Shown: piece by piece, positions 38,886 through 50,775 of the stretch
How the letters are laid out: each line of letters begins with the position of its first letter
Numbering within the stretch: the first letter of the stretch is position 1
NCBI RefSeq assembly: GCF_036785885.1
Contig: NC_092317.1
Span: 994,501-1,058,500, forward strand
Length of the DNA: 64,000 nt
Direction: 5' to 3'
Source of the DNA: Coffea arabica
Lineage: Eukaryota; Streptophyta; Magnoliopsida; Gentianales; Rubiaceae
The notes under the pieces: model-generated
The model's database searches: none
Seen by the model: only the letters and a program-made list of their open reading frames with translations
Told to the model about the DNA's origin: nothing
Translations under genes and position numbers: made by a program

Positions 38886-40300
38886 CCCCGGCCCCCCAGA
38901 GGTGTAAATCCCTGCAACTTTTCCCTCTCGACTTTGACGAGTTAAATTAGCACTTACGCACTAGATTAAACAAAACAGCACGGCCATCAGATTTTTGGTT
39001 TGAAGTCATTTTCATCTCTTTTTAACTTTTCATCTCGCTCCAGGAAACAAGAAAAAGAAAATCAAATGTGGCTGCAGTCTTGAATTAGCGTGCATGAAGT
39101 GATGACTGTGCGGTTAATCAATACTAGTGCCTAGTGGTGGTAAAGTTTTCTATTGAGACCCAATTGACATGCACATCTGCAAGACATATATGTGTGTGTA
39201 TATATATATATATATATTCTATTACTAACACGTATCCCACAAGCTATTTTTGCTTAAATAAAATCCCAAGTCATTAACCCAAGGAAAGAAGAAAAGATTG
39301 TGTTAATCCCAAGATGGGGTATCGATACCATCTTTTCTTGGATGTTTATCATGTAGCGTGTCATTGTAATATATAGAAAGTAATAACTTTGACCATTTTA
39401 TATGGATGTATCTGATGAGGTCAAGCTGCAACTCATATCACGATTTGGCTTTCGTGATGTTGGTATCCGTCAACTACCGTTACCCCTCTTCTTTTTTTTT
39501 CGGCATTCACATTTCTGACTGTAGAATAATTGGTGGGGAATGGCAAATAACCGGTGGCAACAACCAGGTACTAACACCGAAAAGTTTGTCGACGGGACGG
39601 AAGGAAAAGTTGAGTCTATTGTCAACAAACATTTGGTCAAAGTTTCAGACCAGAACGGCTACTCAGATATTCTTCAAAACTTTCAGTCCGTTTTCACATA
39701 GCAGTTCACAATTACTAGGATTTCTGTTTTGTAATCCGAACTACTTCCTTTCGATATTTTTGATGAACTTGAATTTGCAATTATCCTAAGATACTCATAG
39801 CTTCACCAACTGTCAATTGCAAATTTTTCTAAAAACAACTTTCAAGTTTCAACCACCTATTATTATGGTGAGAGAGATTTGTTTGACACAAAATAAACCT
39901 TAAATGAGACTAGTTCAATTTAAGAATACCCGTCTGTGAAGATATCTGTCCACATATCAAAACCAAACTAAATACTAAAATGAAGACGAAACATGAAGAA
40001 CACCGATCAAATGTTTGCTAATTGTCTTCCTATGTTGCCTTCGACCACAAATTACCAAGGCAGGGATTGCGCTAGAGGCATAATTTGCTGGCCCTAGGAG
40101 ACTTAATAACGAAAAGAACAGTAGTAGTAGTATTTTTCAAATTCTTTTTTTACGAAGCCATTCTCAGAAACTTCTTCGACTTTCGCAATGTATAATTGTG
40201 AGAACTGTGACGGTGCATGTTTACTTTATTTGGCGTGGGGTTCTACTAAGAAACAACCAGGCATTTGCATCACCGATACTTTGGAATTATTAGACACAAA

Positions 40301-40640
40301 TAGAGTTGCAAACGAGTGAAATCGAGTCGAGTTGGACCTGTTAACGTGCAAGTTCGAATTCGAGCTCGAGCTCGTGGAGTAAAAAAAAATGAAACTCGAG
40401 CTCGACTCGACATAAAAAAGGAAAAGTTTGAACTTGACTCGTTTTTGGATTGAAAGCTTGGCTTGATCTCTGGCTCGCGGGGAGCTTGAAATCAGTTCGA
40501 TTTTAATTGATATAAAAGTATTTTTGTAATTTCATATCAACTCGAACTTTTCGATGACTTTTCGAACAACTCATCGAGCAATCGACCCTAACAAATGACT
40601 TATCAAGTTCGATTCGTATATATTAACGTAACACCGAGCC
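40301..40640. mobile_element. Decayed hAT-type MITE relative
   Basis: GTTGCAAACGAGTGAAATCG at the left, followed by repeated GAGCTCGAG and CTCGAACT motifs, resembles the intact element at 54078-54487. The right terminus is not recognisable. Confidence 0.45.
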
Positions 40641-41371
40641 CAAGTCGAGCTCTGACTCAAGCAGCTCCAGTGGATTGCAGCCGTAGACACAAAGACCCAA
40701 GCTTTGGAGTTTAACAACCAATTCTCCGGACATTAGTGCACGTATACGGTTGGAACTGGCCCGCTGATAATGTGCCTTTATGAAGTGGAAGCAAGTGGAA
40801 GCTGGAATTATTTCCAAGCATTTAAAGGACAAATCACTTTCTCTGCTGCCTCCATGAACCGACGCTGTGCAGTAGAGCTATCTCCTTGTCCCAGGTGGAT
40901 GGATCCTCGCAGGTTACATTCCAAATCAGTTTGTTACTTGTTGATGTAATTGGGTTGGAATAGAGGATAAATAGACTTCAGTATAATGAAAAAAACAAAA
41001 AAGTTAACATAATTAATTTTTTACTATCTTAAAGTGGATTGAAATGGAACTTGTGAGCTCCAATCCATTATCCTACCATACTGGAATTTTTCTTTTTTAA
41101 GACTTGAAAATCCGCACAAAATTCGAACGCAGCTAGCTGATCACCGGAAATGCTCTAACATACACAGAAAGCAAAGTGTAATAAAAAATGAGAGGAAAAA
41201 AACAAAATAAAGTTTAGTATGCTAATTGTTTAAATTAGCTTGAAGACAAGTTCCTTTGAATTGACCATTACTCAGAGACCACCCGAATAAACTAAACAAA
41301 ATGACTTCCACATTGAGTTCGGTAATTACTCTCCCAGTTCCATCATTAATCAGTCAGTCCCACAACTTCAT

Positions 41372-41377
41372 TATAAG
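41372..41377 (+). promoter_or_regulatory. Putative TATA box of the P450 gene
   Basis: TATAAG occurs 104 bp upstream of the ATG at 41476, a plausible distance for a leader of about 70 nt. Confidence 0.35.
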
Positions 41378-41475
41378 TACCGGTCCCCCTTCCATAGCTC
41401 CACATTCCAAACCACCCTTCTTTGTGCTACATACATTAATATCCTGCCATCTTCCACCACCACCTCCGCCACAAA

Positions 41476-43401
41476 ATGGAGAGTTCTTCTTCTACCCCCA
41501 CCACCTGGACCCCCTATGCACTGGCTTGGCTTGCAACGGTGGTTATCGCCCTCCTTGCCAAGCGTTTCCGTCAGAAAAAACTCAACCTCCCACCGGGTCC
41601 AAAGCCCTGGCCTATCATTGGAAACTTGAACCTCATGGGCACCCTCCCTCATCGTTCCATCCATCAACTCTCCCTAACATATGGTCCCCTAATGCAACTC
41701 CGTTTTGGCTCCTTCCCGGTGGTGGTCGGCTCCTCCGTGGAGATGGCCAAAGTTATCCTCAAGACCATGGACGTCACTTTTGCGGGGAGGCCCAAAACTG
41801 CAGCCGGAAAATACACCACTTATAATTACTCCGACATCACTTGGTCCCCTTACGGACCATACTGGCGCCAGGCGCGTAAGATGTGCCTCATGGAATTGTT
41901 CAGCGCAAAAAGACTGGAATCGTACGAATACATTCGAGTGGAAGAAATGAATTCACTTCTGCAGGGGCTGTTCAAATCATCGGGCAAGCCTGTCTTGTTG
42001 AAAGATTATCTCTCAACAGTGAGCTTGAACGTGATTAGCAGGATGGTGTTGGGAAAAAGATACTTGGACGAGTCTGATGAGAACTCAATTATCACGCCTG
42101 TCGAGTTCAAGAAAATGCTGGACGAGCTGTTCTTGCTGAACGGTGTCCTTAACATCGGCGATTCGATACCTTGGCTCGATTTCTTGGATTTGCAGGGGTA
42201 TATTAAGAGGATGAAAGTCTTGAGCAAGAAATTCGACAGGTTTCTGGAGCATGTCCTGGATGAGCACAACGCCAGGAGGAAAGACGAAAAGAATTACGTA
42301 AGCCAGGACATGGTGGACGTCCTTCTGGACCTGGCGAGCGATCCCAATCTGGAGGTGAAGCTAGAGAGGCACGGAGTCAAGGCATTCACTCAGGTATCTC
42401 TCAATTCCACATCTTACTCCCAATTTGGATCGCCAATTTTTACGTTTTGTGTGTCTACTTTCCGTACCTCAAATCATTACACTGTATATATTAGCTTTAT
42501 TTATTTTCTTTTAAAAAAAAGAAAAAGAAAGTTCCAGTAAACAAATATGTAGTCATCAAATCAAATGTTGCTGGAGTAGAATGACGTGAACTCCAATTTT
42601 ATACTTATAGTAGTGGCTCTTGAGGCAACTTTCCATTGACAAGCACGTGGCCCCAACAAGGCAACAAGCCAGCCACTATATAATTGGCATGCATACAGAT
42701 ACAGTGCAATTGCTATGCAGTTTCTGCTAAGAACTTTCTGACTCTTTCACATTATAATTAATGAACTCTAGGACCTACTTGCCGGTGGAACCGAGAGCTC
42801 AGCGGTGACAGTAGAATGGGCCATCTCAGAGCTACTGAAAAAGCCAGAACTATTCGGAAAAGCAACCGAGGAGCTCGACCGGGTTATTGGTCAGAGCCGA
42901 TGGGTGACGGAGAAGGACATCCCAGACCTTCCTTACATAGAGGCTATTGTTAAAGAAACAATGCGTATGCACCCCGTGGCACCAATGCTGGTGCCCAGGT
43001 GTGCTCGCGAAGATTGCAAAGTTGCAGGGTACGATATCCAGAAGGGAACTCGAGTTCTCGTTAATGTCTGGACGATTGGGAGGGACCCTGCATTGTGGGA
43101 GAAACCCGAGGAATTTTACCCCGACAGATTCGTTGGAAAGGACATTGATGTCAAAGGGCACGACTACGAGCTGTTGCCATTTGGTTCTGGAAGAAGAATG
43201 TGCCCGGGTTACAGTTTAGGCCTTAAGGTTATCCAATCCAATTTGGCCAACCTTTTACATGGATACAAATGGAAGTTGCCAAATGATATGAAGCCTGAGG
43301 AGTTGGACATGGATGAAATCTTCGGGCTTTCAACACCAAGAAAGATCCCGCTTGTTGCAATTGTTGAGCCTCGGCTTCCTCGTCATCTTTATTCGCTATG
43401 A
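41476..43401 (+). CDS. Cytochrome P450, CYP92 family
   Basis: This ER-anchored haem monooxygenase belongs to clan 71. Two exons (41476-42393 and 42772-43401) join in phase 0 to give 515 residues, with the intron at the conserved A-type position. The N-terminal membrane anchor (about residues 12-30) is followed by the hinge LPPGPKPWPIIGN. The oxygen-binding I-helix motif AGGTESS is at 310-316, ETMR at 368-371 (Glu and Arg of ExxR), and the haem loop FGSGRRMCPG has ligand Cys450. The stretch AGKYTTYNYSDITWSPYG is characteristic of CYP92A/CYP92C proteins, some of which act as flavonoid hydroxylases and others as homoterpene (TMTT) synthases. The substrate cannot be read from the sequence. Family assignment is strong; the subfamily is an inference. 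Confidence 0.92.
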
Positions 43402-44106
43402 TTTGCGACGTGTGCTTGGTCTCTCTGTGCGGCCGATCACAATCAGACTGTGCTCAAATAAAACAGAACTGCGAGTTTAAAATTTGGAGCTGCACTTATA
43501 TATATATATATATATTTATAGTAGTATATGTTTGCCACCAGAAGCCCTTTGTAGTTGGTGGTTGTGCCAATTCTGCGCAATTGTGTGGTGTGTTTCTTTC
43601 CTCTTTCGCATGAACGCCTGTACCAGATTGAATGAATTTGTGATTTAATGATCCACCAACCTCAAAACGTCTTTTCCTGATATAGGCCATGCACCTCGTT
43701 ATGTTACATTGTTGAATTTTTAGCGGATAATAGCGTAGGAAGGGACAGGATGGCCATAATAAAATAAGCAGTGCAATTAATCAAATAAAGAAGACGCATC
43801 TTAAAGTTAAAACTCCTTGATAACTCCTGCAGTTAGCTATTTTTATGTTAGCAACTTTTCTAGCTTTCTGCAACTTTTTGGGTTTCGGGATCAGGAACAG
43901 AGTTCTACCTGAAAACCTTAACAACCATATCCATGCGTTTCTTTTCTTCTGGCATGCAAACGTGCGATCATGTATGTATGTTCATTAAATTATCACGAAA
44001 AGCCATTTTTTTCCTTTTTTTTTCCCTTTCTTCCAGCAACAAGAATCTTTTTATGGAGTTAAAAGCACGACTTCAATCCGTGCAGAGTGCAGACCCTCTT
44101 TGATGC

Positions 44107-44317
44107 CACTTGGGATGCTCGGTGACATGTTTTCTATGCCAACCCAATGCCACCAATAGTGTTGCGCCAAGTGTCATGTTATTATTTACACTTTAATTTT
44201 CTAATAATTCAACTTGGCTTGATTTAACACAAGTGTAAATAATAACATGACACTTGGCGCAACACTATTGGTGGCATTGGGTTGGCATAGAAAACATGTC
44301 ACCGAGGATCCCAAGTG
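44107..44317. mobile_element. 211-bp foldback element with 9-bp TSD
   Basis: The left arm 44107-44192 and right arm 44232-44317 are inverted copies of 86 bp that differ at one base (GGATGC against GGATCC). A 39-nt AT-rich loop lies between them. CTTTGATGC flanks both sides exactly (44098-44106 and 44318-44326), a perfect 9-bp TSD pointing to Mutator-type transposition. The near identity of the arms suggests a recent insertion or arm conversion. A transcript would fold into an 86-bp hairpin. Confidence 0.9.
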
Positions 44318-45029
44318 CTTTGATGCGGGGGTAGTTGAGTCCAATACACATCATGTCTACGAAATTGGTGATATGTACATTTCCTTTCCTTGTTGGGTCT
44401 AAAAGCTAGTTAGTACTAAAACGAACAAACTGTTTTTCTTCCCTTATTAGGAGCGTGACGGCCCAAATCCAATCGGAATGGCATTGAATGGGTTAGACTT
44501 TAGAGTAACAGGAGTTGGGCTGGAAACTGTCAAGGGACTTTAGACTAATAGCTAGTTTGGGAGTTCAGATTTCAAAGGAATAGAAAAGAAAGGAAGGGAA
44601 AGGTGAACTTTTCACGTTTGGGAGATTTTAGTGAGACGGAAAAGAAAAGAAACGAACGGATCTTGAAGAGAAGCCAAGCGCTACTACAGTGCAAAAATTT
44701 TCTGACCAAAACGGGCGGAAAGCGAAGGAAAACTGATGGAAGCTTACAAATTTTTTTTTTATCCTTTCTTTTCTCACATAACTTATCCTTTCTCTTCTTT
44801 TCTTTTCTATCCTCAACTCACAAACTAGCTATAAAGGATTTGGTTCTTGTACTGAGGAGTTCTACTCTAAGGTCTAAGGTTTCGAATTTCACCGGCTAGA
44901 TAAAAAGCACGATTGATAGTCAATCTATAAAAATCACTACAGAATTTTTGAAAATTAGATTATAAATTAAGAAATAATGACTAATTTTCTGAATTTAGGT
45001 AACACAAATATACCTCCTAACAATCTCAA

Positions 45030-45117
45030 TTTTTTTTTTTTAATGTAAGCAAGATGACTCGAACCCGAGACCTCACACTTACACTGCCTCCCCCGTACCA
45101 CCCAACCCATCCCTCCC
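45030..45117 (-). mobile_element. Short tRNA-derived SINE, minus strand
   Basis: Read on the minus strand, it has a B-box-like GGGTTCGAGTC and ends in an A run (T run at 45030-45040). It is flanked by the perfect 14-bp duplication CCTAACAATCTCAA (45016-45029 and 45118-45131). The body is only 88 bp, so it is probably 5'-truncated or a short SINE type. The A box is weak (about GGGTTGGGTGG). Confidence 0.75.
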
Positions 45118-45510
45118 CCTAACAATCTCAACTATAATACTAGCAAAGCAAAGGCATTTTGAGCTGATCATCAACTGACTACAAAAGTAGAACAATTCTT
45201 CTAACAATTAACTAACAACCTTCTTGTTTAATCAAATTGACATATTTTAAAACTAGAAAATTATAGCAGAAATTGCATCATTCCGACAAAAGTGCGGGGT
45301 GAGGGTGAAACATTTGTTTGCTTTAAAAATGGGATAGAAGAAGCTTTCTCATGCCGTAGAATAGAAGGAGCTTTCTCATGCGTGTTTTCTTGAGTAAATC
45401 ATCAGCGGCAGGGAGCATTCAATGGTTGAGCTGAGCCCCATGCCGCTTCGAATTCCTTTCCTGCAAGTCACATGCCGCCCAGTCCCCGCCAATAAAATCC
45501 AAAAATATAT

Positions 45511-45842
45511 ATTTCCTCCGTCCCACTTTGATAGTCTTGTATTCCTTTTTCATCTGTCCCAAATTGTAGTCTACTTTTCAATTAAAGAATGTAGTTGTAT
45601 TTTAATTTTTCTAAAATATCCTTATTCAATGTAAGTAGTTGTTGCTATAAACCTACCCCATTTAATGAGAGTTGATTCTTTTTTTACCATCAATTCAAGT
45701 TCCCATAAAATTGTACCATATTTAATGTGAGGGTATTTTAGGAAAATAGCAATTTAAATTTACTTTTCCAACAAAGTTAACTACTTTTTCTTAAACTGTG
45801 TGAAAAAAGAAACAGGACTATCAAAATGGGACGGATGGAGTG
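45511..45842. mobile_element. Stowaway-like MITE, copy D
   Basis: Clear inverted ends: TTCCTCCGTCCCACTTTGAT at the left and ACTATCAAAATGGGACGGAT then GGAG at the right. The interior is shared with copies B, C and E. It is 332 bp with no coding capacity. Confidence 0.85.
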
Positions 45843-45845
45843 TAT

Positions 45846-46052
45846 AATAATAATAATAATAATAGGAGAAAATGGTCCCACAAGAGAGGTTACGCATTTA
45901 AGTGGAGATCGCCGCGGCGGAACGAAACAAATAGCAGTTCGCATCTGAAACTCTGCGCGATTAGTGTATAGAATTGGAAGGTCAGCTGCCAAAGAAGTTG
46001 TTGGGTTGTTACATTCTTGCTGCTTAGAAGTTGCTCTCTCTCTCTCTCTCTC
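45846..46052. repeat. TAA and CT microsatellites
   Basis: A (TAA)n tract (45846-45866) directly follows MITE copy D, and a (CT)n tract occurs at 46033-46052. The sequence between them is unique. Confidence 0.75.
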
Positions 46053-46523
46053 TCTATCTCTTTTGCAATATTGGACCAGAATTTGTTCTTGAGGTTGGCT
46101 GATTAATTGGGATAATCATTTTTTTAATACACTATCAGTGCAAAGATTTTTTTAAAAAAATATAAGCAAGTCTGGATCATACTATATCATATGAATCCAA
46201 ATTTCAAATTCAAATCATATGCATGTGACATATATTTAAGGCTATTAATGTAAAAAAAATCACTATATCACCCGTGCATCCATTTAATAGTACAGTCTTT
46301 GTTGCATGAATATATCTAGCAATCTAAAAGCTCCCCAGAACAAGCCGGCTTGATAAACATGTTAATTAAGCTCTGATGATCGTTCTCCCATTGGTATGGT
46401 TGAGCACCGTTTGTTCATAATTTTGTAGGTCAAAGAATACTAAATAATGATATCCGCATTGATTTAATTGCAAAGGCCAAGCAGCAAGAGAGGACACTTG
46501 ATCAGCGAAGCATATTTGTACCG

Positions 46524-46666
46524 GCCTTCCGGAGCTTGGTCTGGTGGTTAAGGTTGCTGAAGATGGAGCCTTAGGTCCCTGGTTCGAATCTTGCTGCCAG
46601 CAAGTTGTGGAGAGTGGGGAATAATCTGCGGGATCCACTCCCTGCGGGACACCTCTAAAAAAAAAA
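46524..46666 (+). mobile_element. tRNA-derived SINE with A box, B box and poly-A
   Basis: It starts GCCTTCCGGAGCTTGG. An A-box-like GGTCTGGTGGTTAAGG lies near the start and a good B box, GGTTCGAATCT, about 50 bp later. It ends in an A run. The perfect 15-bp duplication AGCATATTTGTACCG flanks it (46509-46523 and 46667-46681), as expected for LINE-driven insertion. The body is 143 bp. Confidence 0.92.
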
Positions 46667-46869
46667 AGCATATTTGTACCGCATACATAATTGATAATTC
46701 TCATAATATCTTCACCCAAAAAAAAAATAAAATCATCCTCAATATATTATGTGGTTACCCCCTCCCCCCCAAAACAAAAAAAAAATGGAATTTTTTAAAG
46801 AAATTCTTTAACCATCTTTTTTTTTGTTATATATATACATCACATCTTGAAACAGTACTATAGTATTAT

Positions 46870-47351
46870 TATTCCCTTCGTCCCACTTTGATAGTCATGT
46901 TTTCGTTTTTCGTATGTTCCAAATTGTAATCCACTTTCCAATTGAAAAATGTAGTTATCTTTTAATTTCTCTAAAATACCCTTATTCAATGTAAGTTGTT
47001 ATTAGTATAAACTACCTTATTTAATATAGATTGTTAACTTATCCCATTTAATACTTTTAGATTTTTCAAAACATATTGATATATGAAAAGCCAGCTTTGT
47101 TATTCTTTCAAGCCAAAATGTGAAATAATGTAAAATGAGAATTAATTATTTCTTGATCATCAATTTAAGTTCCCATAAACTATCAATTCAAGTTTCCATG
47201 AATAATTAATACTATAAAGTTGTATTCTATTTAATGTAAGAATATTTTAGAAAAATAGCAATTTAAATTTATTGTTCCAACAAAATTAACTACTTTTTCT
47301 TAAACTGTGTGAAAAAAAAACTAGAATTATCAAAATGGGATGGAGGGAGTA
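46870..47351. mobile_element. Stowaway-like MITE, copy E, 482 bp
   Basis: The left end is ATTCCCTTCGTCCCACTTTG and the right end ATCAAAATGGGATGGAGGGA then GTA, well-matched inverted termini. It is the longest of the family here, with an extra internal segment around 47050-47190 relative to copy D. Confidence 0.85.
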
Positions 47352-47901
47352 CATTTTTTTTTTTTTTATCAAAACTCTCAAAAATGCAATCCAAATTGTT
47401 AAGAGAGACTACAGCAAACAGATAATTGATAATTTTTTTGGTTGGTAATCAACCGGACCATGTCTTTCAAATGGGAGCCAATTTAGTCAAATCAAATCCA
47501 TATCCTGTGTCTTACGCAACTTGAAATTCACCAGACGCCAAAATCAAAATAATCGAACTAAAGTTCACCTCACAGTTTGATGAATAAGCAAGCTGGACCA
47601 TCACTTTACCTACTGGAGCTCGGGTTTAAACTTTTATATATACAACTTACTGATTCTATGATAAATTACAGTAAAATTTTATACAAACGCTCAAAAACAC
47701 ATATAACTTCCAAACGGACCCAAAAATATTTGATAAAGAGATTTATATACAACTCAAAATTTTTCTCGCTTCAAAAAAATTGCAGGGATGAGGCTATTAG
47801 GGAAGATGAGCTGATCTTCCAGGAAAGGTAAGTGGCTGATGACTACCCAAAAGAATAAACCAAAAAACAAATAACTGGCGTCCTTAATCCTTCTTGAATC
47901 C

Positions 47902-49862
47902 TCATGTACATTTCGATTGGGATGGGCAGGCGTCCATCTTCACAATCTTGAGCTCCTTGGCCTTTGGCAGCTTAAATTCTTTCCTTAGATTTGTATAGAG
48001 AGCGGTATCGGAGTAAACAGCACGAGACCTGATTCGATGCTTATGCGTATGTCCTTTTCTGCCTCGTTGGCAACCATTTCCATTTTTTTTCTTTTTCAAT
48101 TCGGCTGCCCTTTCGTCGTCGTCGTCTTCTTCTCGTCCATTGTTGCCGGGAACCCTCTTTTCCTCCTCATTTTTCACGTGCCCTTTTGTTTTTTCTGAAG
48201 TCAGCTCATGAGCCTCTGCTGCCATTTTCCCTTCTTTGGGCACAATGTACACAAATGGCCCGACCGGGATGTCATCTTTTAAGTCCAAAATGTTGTCCAA
48301 CATTTTCACGACGCCGTCCATCGTAGGTCTAGATCGGGCACGGTGGCTTAAGCAGTGATATGCCAGTGTAGCCGCCTTCTTCGCCCCTTCCGACGAGTAT
48401 TGACCATCAAGCTTCGGATCCATAATTTTATCAATCTTATGCAGATCTTTCAACAGGGGCCTTGCCCATTCCACCAAATTCTGTTCTCTGCTGGGACGAC
48501 TTTTGTCCACGGCACGTTTTCCAGTTAGCAGTTCCAACAACACTACTCCAAAGCTATAAACGTCGCTCCTAGTTGTCAAATGACCTGAAAGTCAGAAGAA
48601 GACGATTGAAAATTCGTAACCAAGTTGTTTAACATATGCAATTAGTTGAACTAACCACCACTAATTAAGCTACCAAAAATTCAGCGAACCTGTCATGATG
48701 TATTCAGGTGCGGCATAGCCATGCGTACCCATGACTCGGGTAGTGACGTGTGTGTCATCGCCTTCTGGACCATCTTTTGCTAGCCCAAAATCAGAGAGCT
48801 TAGCAGTGTAATCCTGGTTTAAGGAATAAATTTTAACAATTAGCTTTGATACAGATTAAAGAGACCTTAATTATTCTTCTGAGATTGGAAAAAAATATAT
48901 AAAAGTGAGATTAATACCGAGTCCATTAGGATATTTGAAGTCTTGAAATCGCGATAGATGACGGGTTTTTCTTCCCCATGAAGAAAAGCCAGGCCTCTTG
49001 CAGCGCCGGCGGTAATTTCTATTCTTGTCAACCATGGCAGTGAAATAGAGAACCCTGCATCGATTGAAAACGCTCATTTTCAACAGAATAATTCCTCAAG
49101 CTTAATTTTAGTGATCATGATCAGACGATCAAGTATGTACGCGCTTATATCAGAATCAATACTCTGAGAAAGGTTTAATGTAGGTTAGTCAAGTACTTCG
49201 GAATAGTTGGTTCTCCAGGTTGCCTCTTGCCATGTACTCGTACACGAGAAGTCTGTGCTGGTCCTCGCAACAGTAACCAATCAGCTTCACTAGATGGGGA
49301 TGTCTCAATTGCCCAAGGAAGATGACTTCAGTCTATACATGAAAGATTCAGACAAGGGAGTCATGAGAAAACTTTCATGGTGATCAATAAATTATAGCCG
49401 AAGACAACAATCGTGAAGATAATCACAGCATTGCTAAGAAAGAACGGGACGGGAGTACAAAACTTCATCAACACTTACCAGCCATTCTCTATAGCCCTGA
49501 GTGCCTTCCAAATCCAGCAACTTGACAGCAACTGGTTGAGCCTTAAGCCCAGGTCTAGTCCTGTCATCCACGAAACCCTTATACACGGGTCCAAAACCGC
49601 CTTCACCAAGAAAATTACTTGACGAGAAATCGTGAGTAATCACTCTGAGCTCTGCCAGTGTGAAAATATGAAGATTTGATCCAATGAGAGAATTAGAGAT
49701 GTCATCCGCAGAGAGTGGAGAACCAGGGTCACTTATATCAGAGAGTGATAACCTTTGAGCGGAGGAATGTTGGTTGGGAACATGCTTTTTGGACTCTAAG
49801 GGATGGCTTTTGGACATGAAACAACTAGGCAATATAGCTCTCAATTTCTTTTTGAGAGCCAT
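47902..49862 (-). CDS. Receptor-like cytoplasmic kinase, RIPK/PBL type (RLCK-VII)
   Basis: This Ser/Thr kinase probably works at the inner face of the plasma membrane, relaying signals from immune receptors. Five exons on the minus strand join in frame: 49862-49479, 49332-49197, 49054-48918, 48813-48690 and 48584-47902, giving 487 residues. The P-loop GEGGFG is at 86-91, catalytic Lys114 in VAVKLLD, the catalytic loop YRDFKTSN has Asp209, and DFG begins at Asp227. His of HRD is replaced by Tyr, as is usual in this subfamily. The N terminus MALKKKL lacks a Gly2 for myristoylation. The long C-terminal tail has an acidic EEDDDDE patch and a Lys/Arg/His-rich segment. The whole chain resembles Arabidopsis RIPK (At2g05940), which phosphorylates RIN4. 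Confidence 0.93.
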
Positions 49863-50775
49863 TTTCTTTCTGTTGTTGAATGATAGCTTCTTCTAGTAAG
49901 CCTTGTATGGTTCTTTCTTCTTGAAGTTTATGGGCAGGAGTACAAACCACCAAAAATAAATCAATAAATAATGTGTATAGGCTATAAATAATCAGTAATA
50001 TATCAATATATATATATGTATGTATGTATGACTCTGTTGTTTCTTGGAAGACCTAGCCCTTAGTTGTATGGAACAGACTGATGAAGAAAACAGGGGAGAT
50101 TAGTGCTATTATATATGGAGATGAGCGGGGCGAAGGTTCATGTCCAAGCCCTTCATGATTACGAACCACCCCACTTCCTTCGCTTCAAAATATTAAAAAA
50201 GTAGGTGCGACGTGGAAATCTTCAAGCTCCAGAAAGATGATTCACATTCTGTTGCTTTAGTTCTATTCTATGTATAGCGTCCGCTTTCTTTGTGTAGACA
50301 CGAGACAAATAGTTTATGGAGTCTTTTGGTCTCTCCCCAAGTTACAAGCGAACAGGGAAGTCCGTGTCTTGACTTTGAAAAGGCTAAGTAGAAATTATAT
50401 AATCCCCCAAAAAGTAAGGTTGGTAACTGTGGAATATCAGGCTCCTCATTTTGGGACTGGAGTCTGTTTCCTTTTTCTTTTTCTTTTTTTTTTGGATAAT
50501 GGGGTCTGTACTTTCGTGACAGTTTCTTGTGACACGGATAAGACACTGAAAATGAAGGTGGGGGTGTAGAACCCTTCTTATCTCAAGTCGTAGCAGAAAA
50601 GCTAATTGATCAAATTCTGAAATATAGAGGCAAGAGTCATGCCTACTTAGTAGTACTAAAGCATCTCTCGCACTCTTGCTTTCTTTCCTACGATAGATAT
50701 TTACGTAATGGGTTTTTTTTTTTTTTGGGGTCAATTGATCACTTGTTTATCCTATACCTAGTCTAATTCATTTTA

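Larger units (their letters stand above)
37194..41475. other. Intergenic region between lipoxygenase and P450
   Basis: It contains the lipoxygenase 3' UTR, a MITE fragment (about 38275-38400), a possible minus-strand small gene (38664-38885), a TA tract (39199-39218), and a decayed CGAGCTCGAG-rich element (about 40301-40640) related to the hAT-type MITE at 54078. The rest is AT-rich and unremarkable. Confidence 0.5.
43402..47901. other. Convergent intergenic region between P450 and RIPK-like kinase
   Basis: It holds the 3' UTRs of two convergent genes and a dense set of small mobile elements: a foldback element (44107-44317), two SINEs (45030-45117 and 46524-46666) and two Stowaway-like MITEs (45511-45842 and 46870-47351). 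TA (43497-43514), TAA (45846-45866) and CT (46033-46052) microsatellites also occur. No coding sequence is supported. Confidence 0.6.

Noticed and set aside
39406-39789. 127-codon frame upstream of the P450
   Set aside because: No recognised motif; serine/phenylalanine-rich translation of AT-rich DNA.
41301-41825. 174-codon frame overlapping the P450 start
   Set aside because: It is an out-of-frame shadow of P450 exon 1.
46128-46280. ACACTATCAGTGC segment resembling the MITE at 12514
   Set aside because: Only one convincing end; similarity too weak to call an element.
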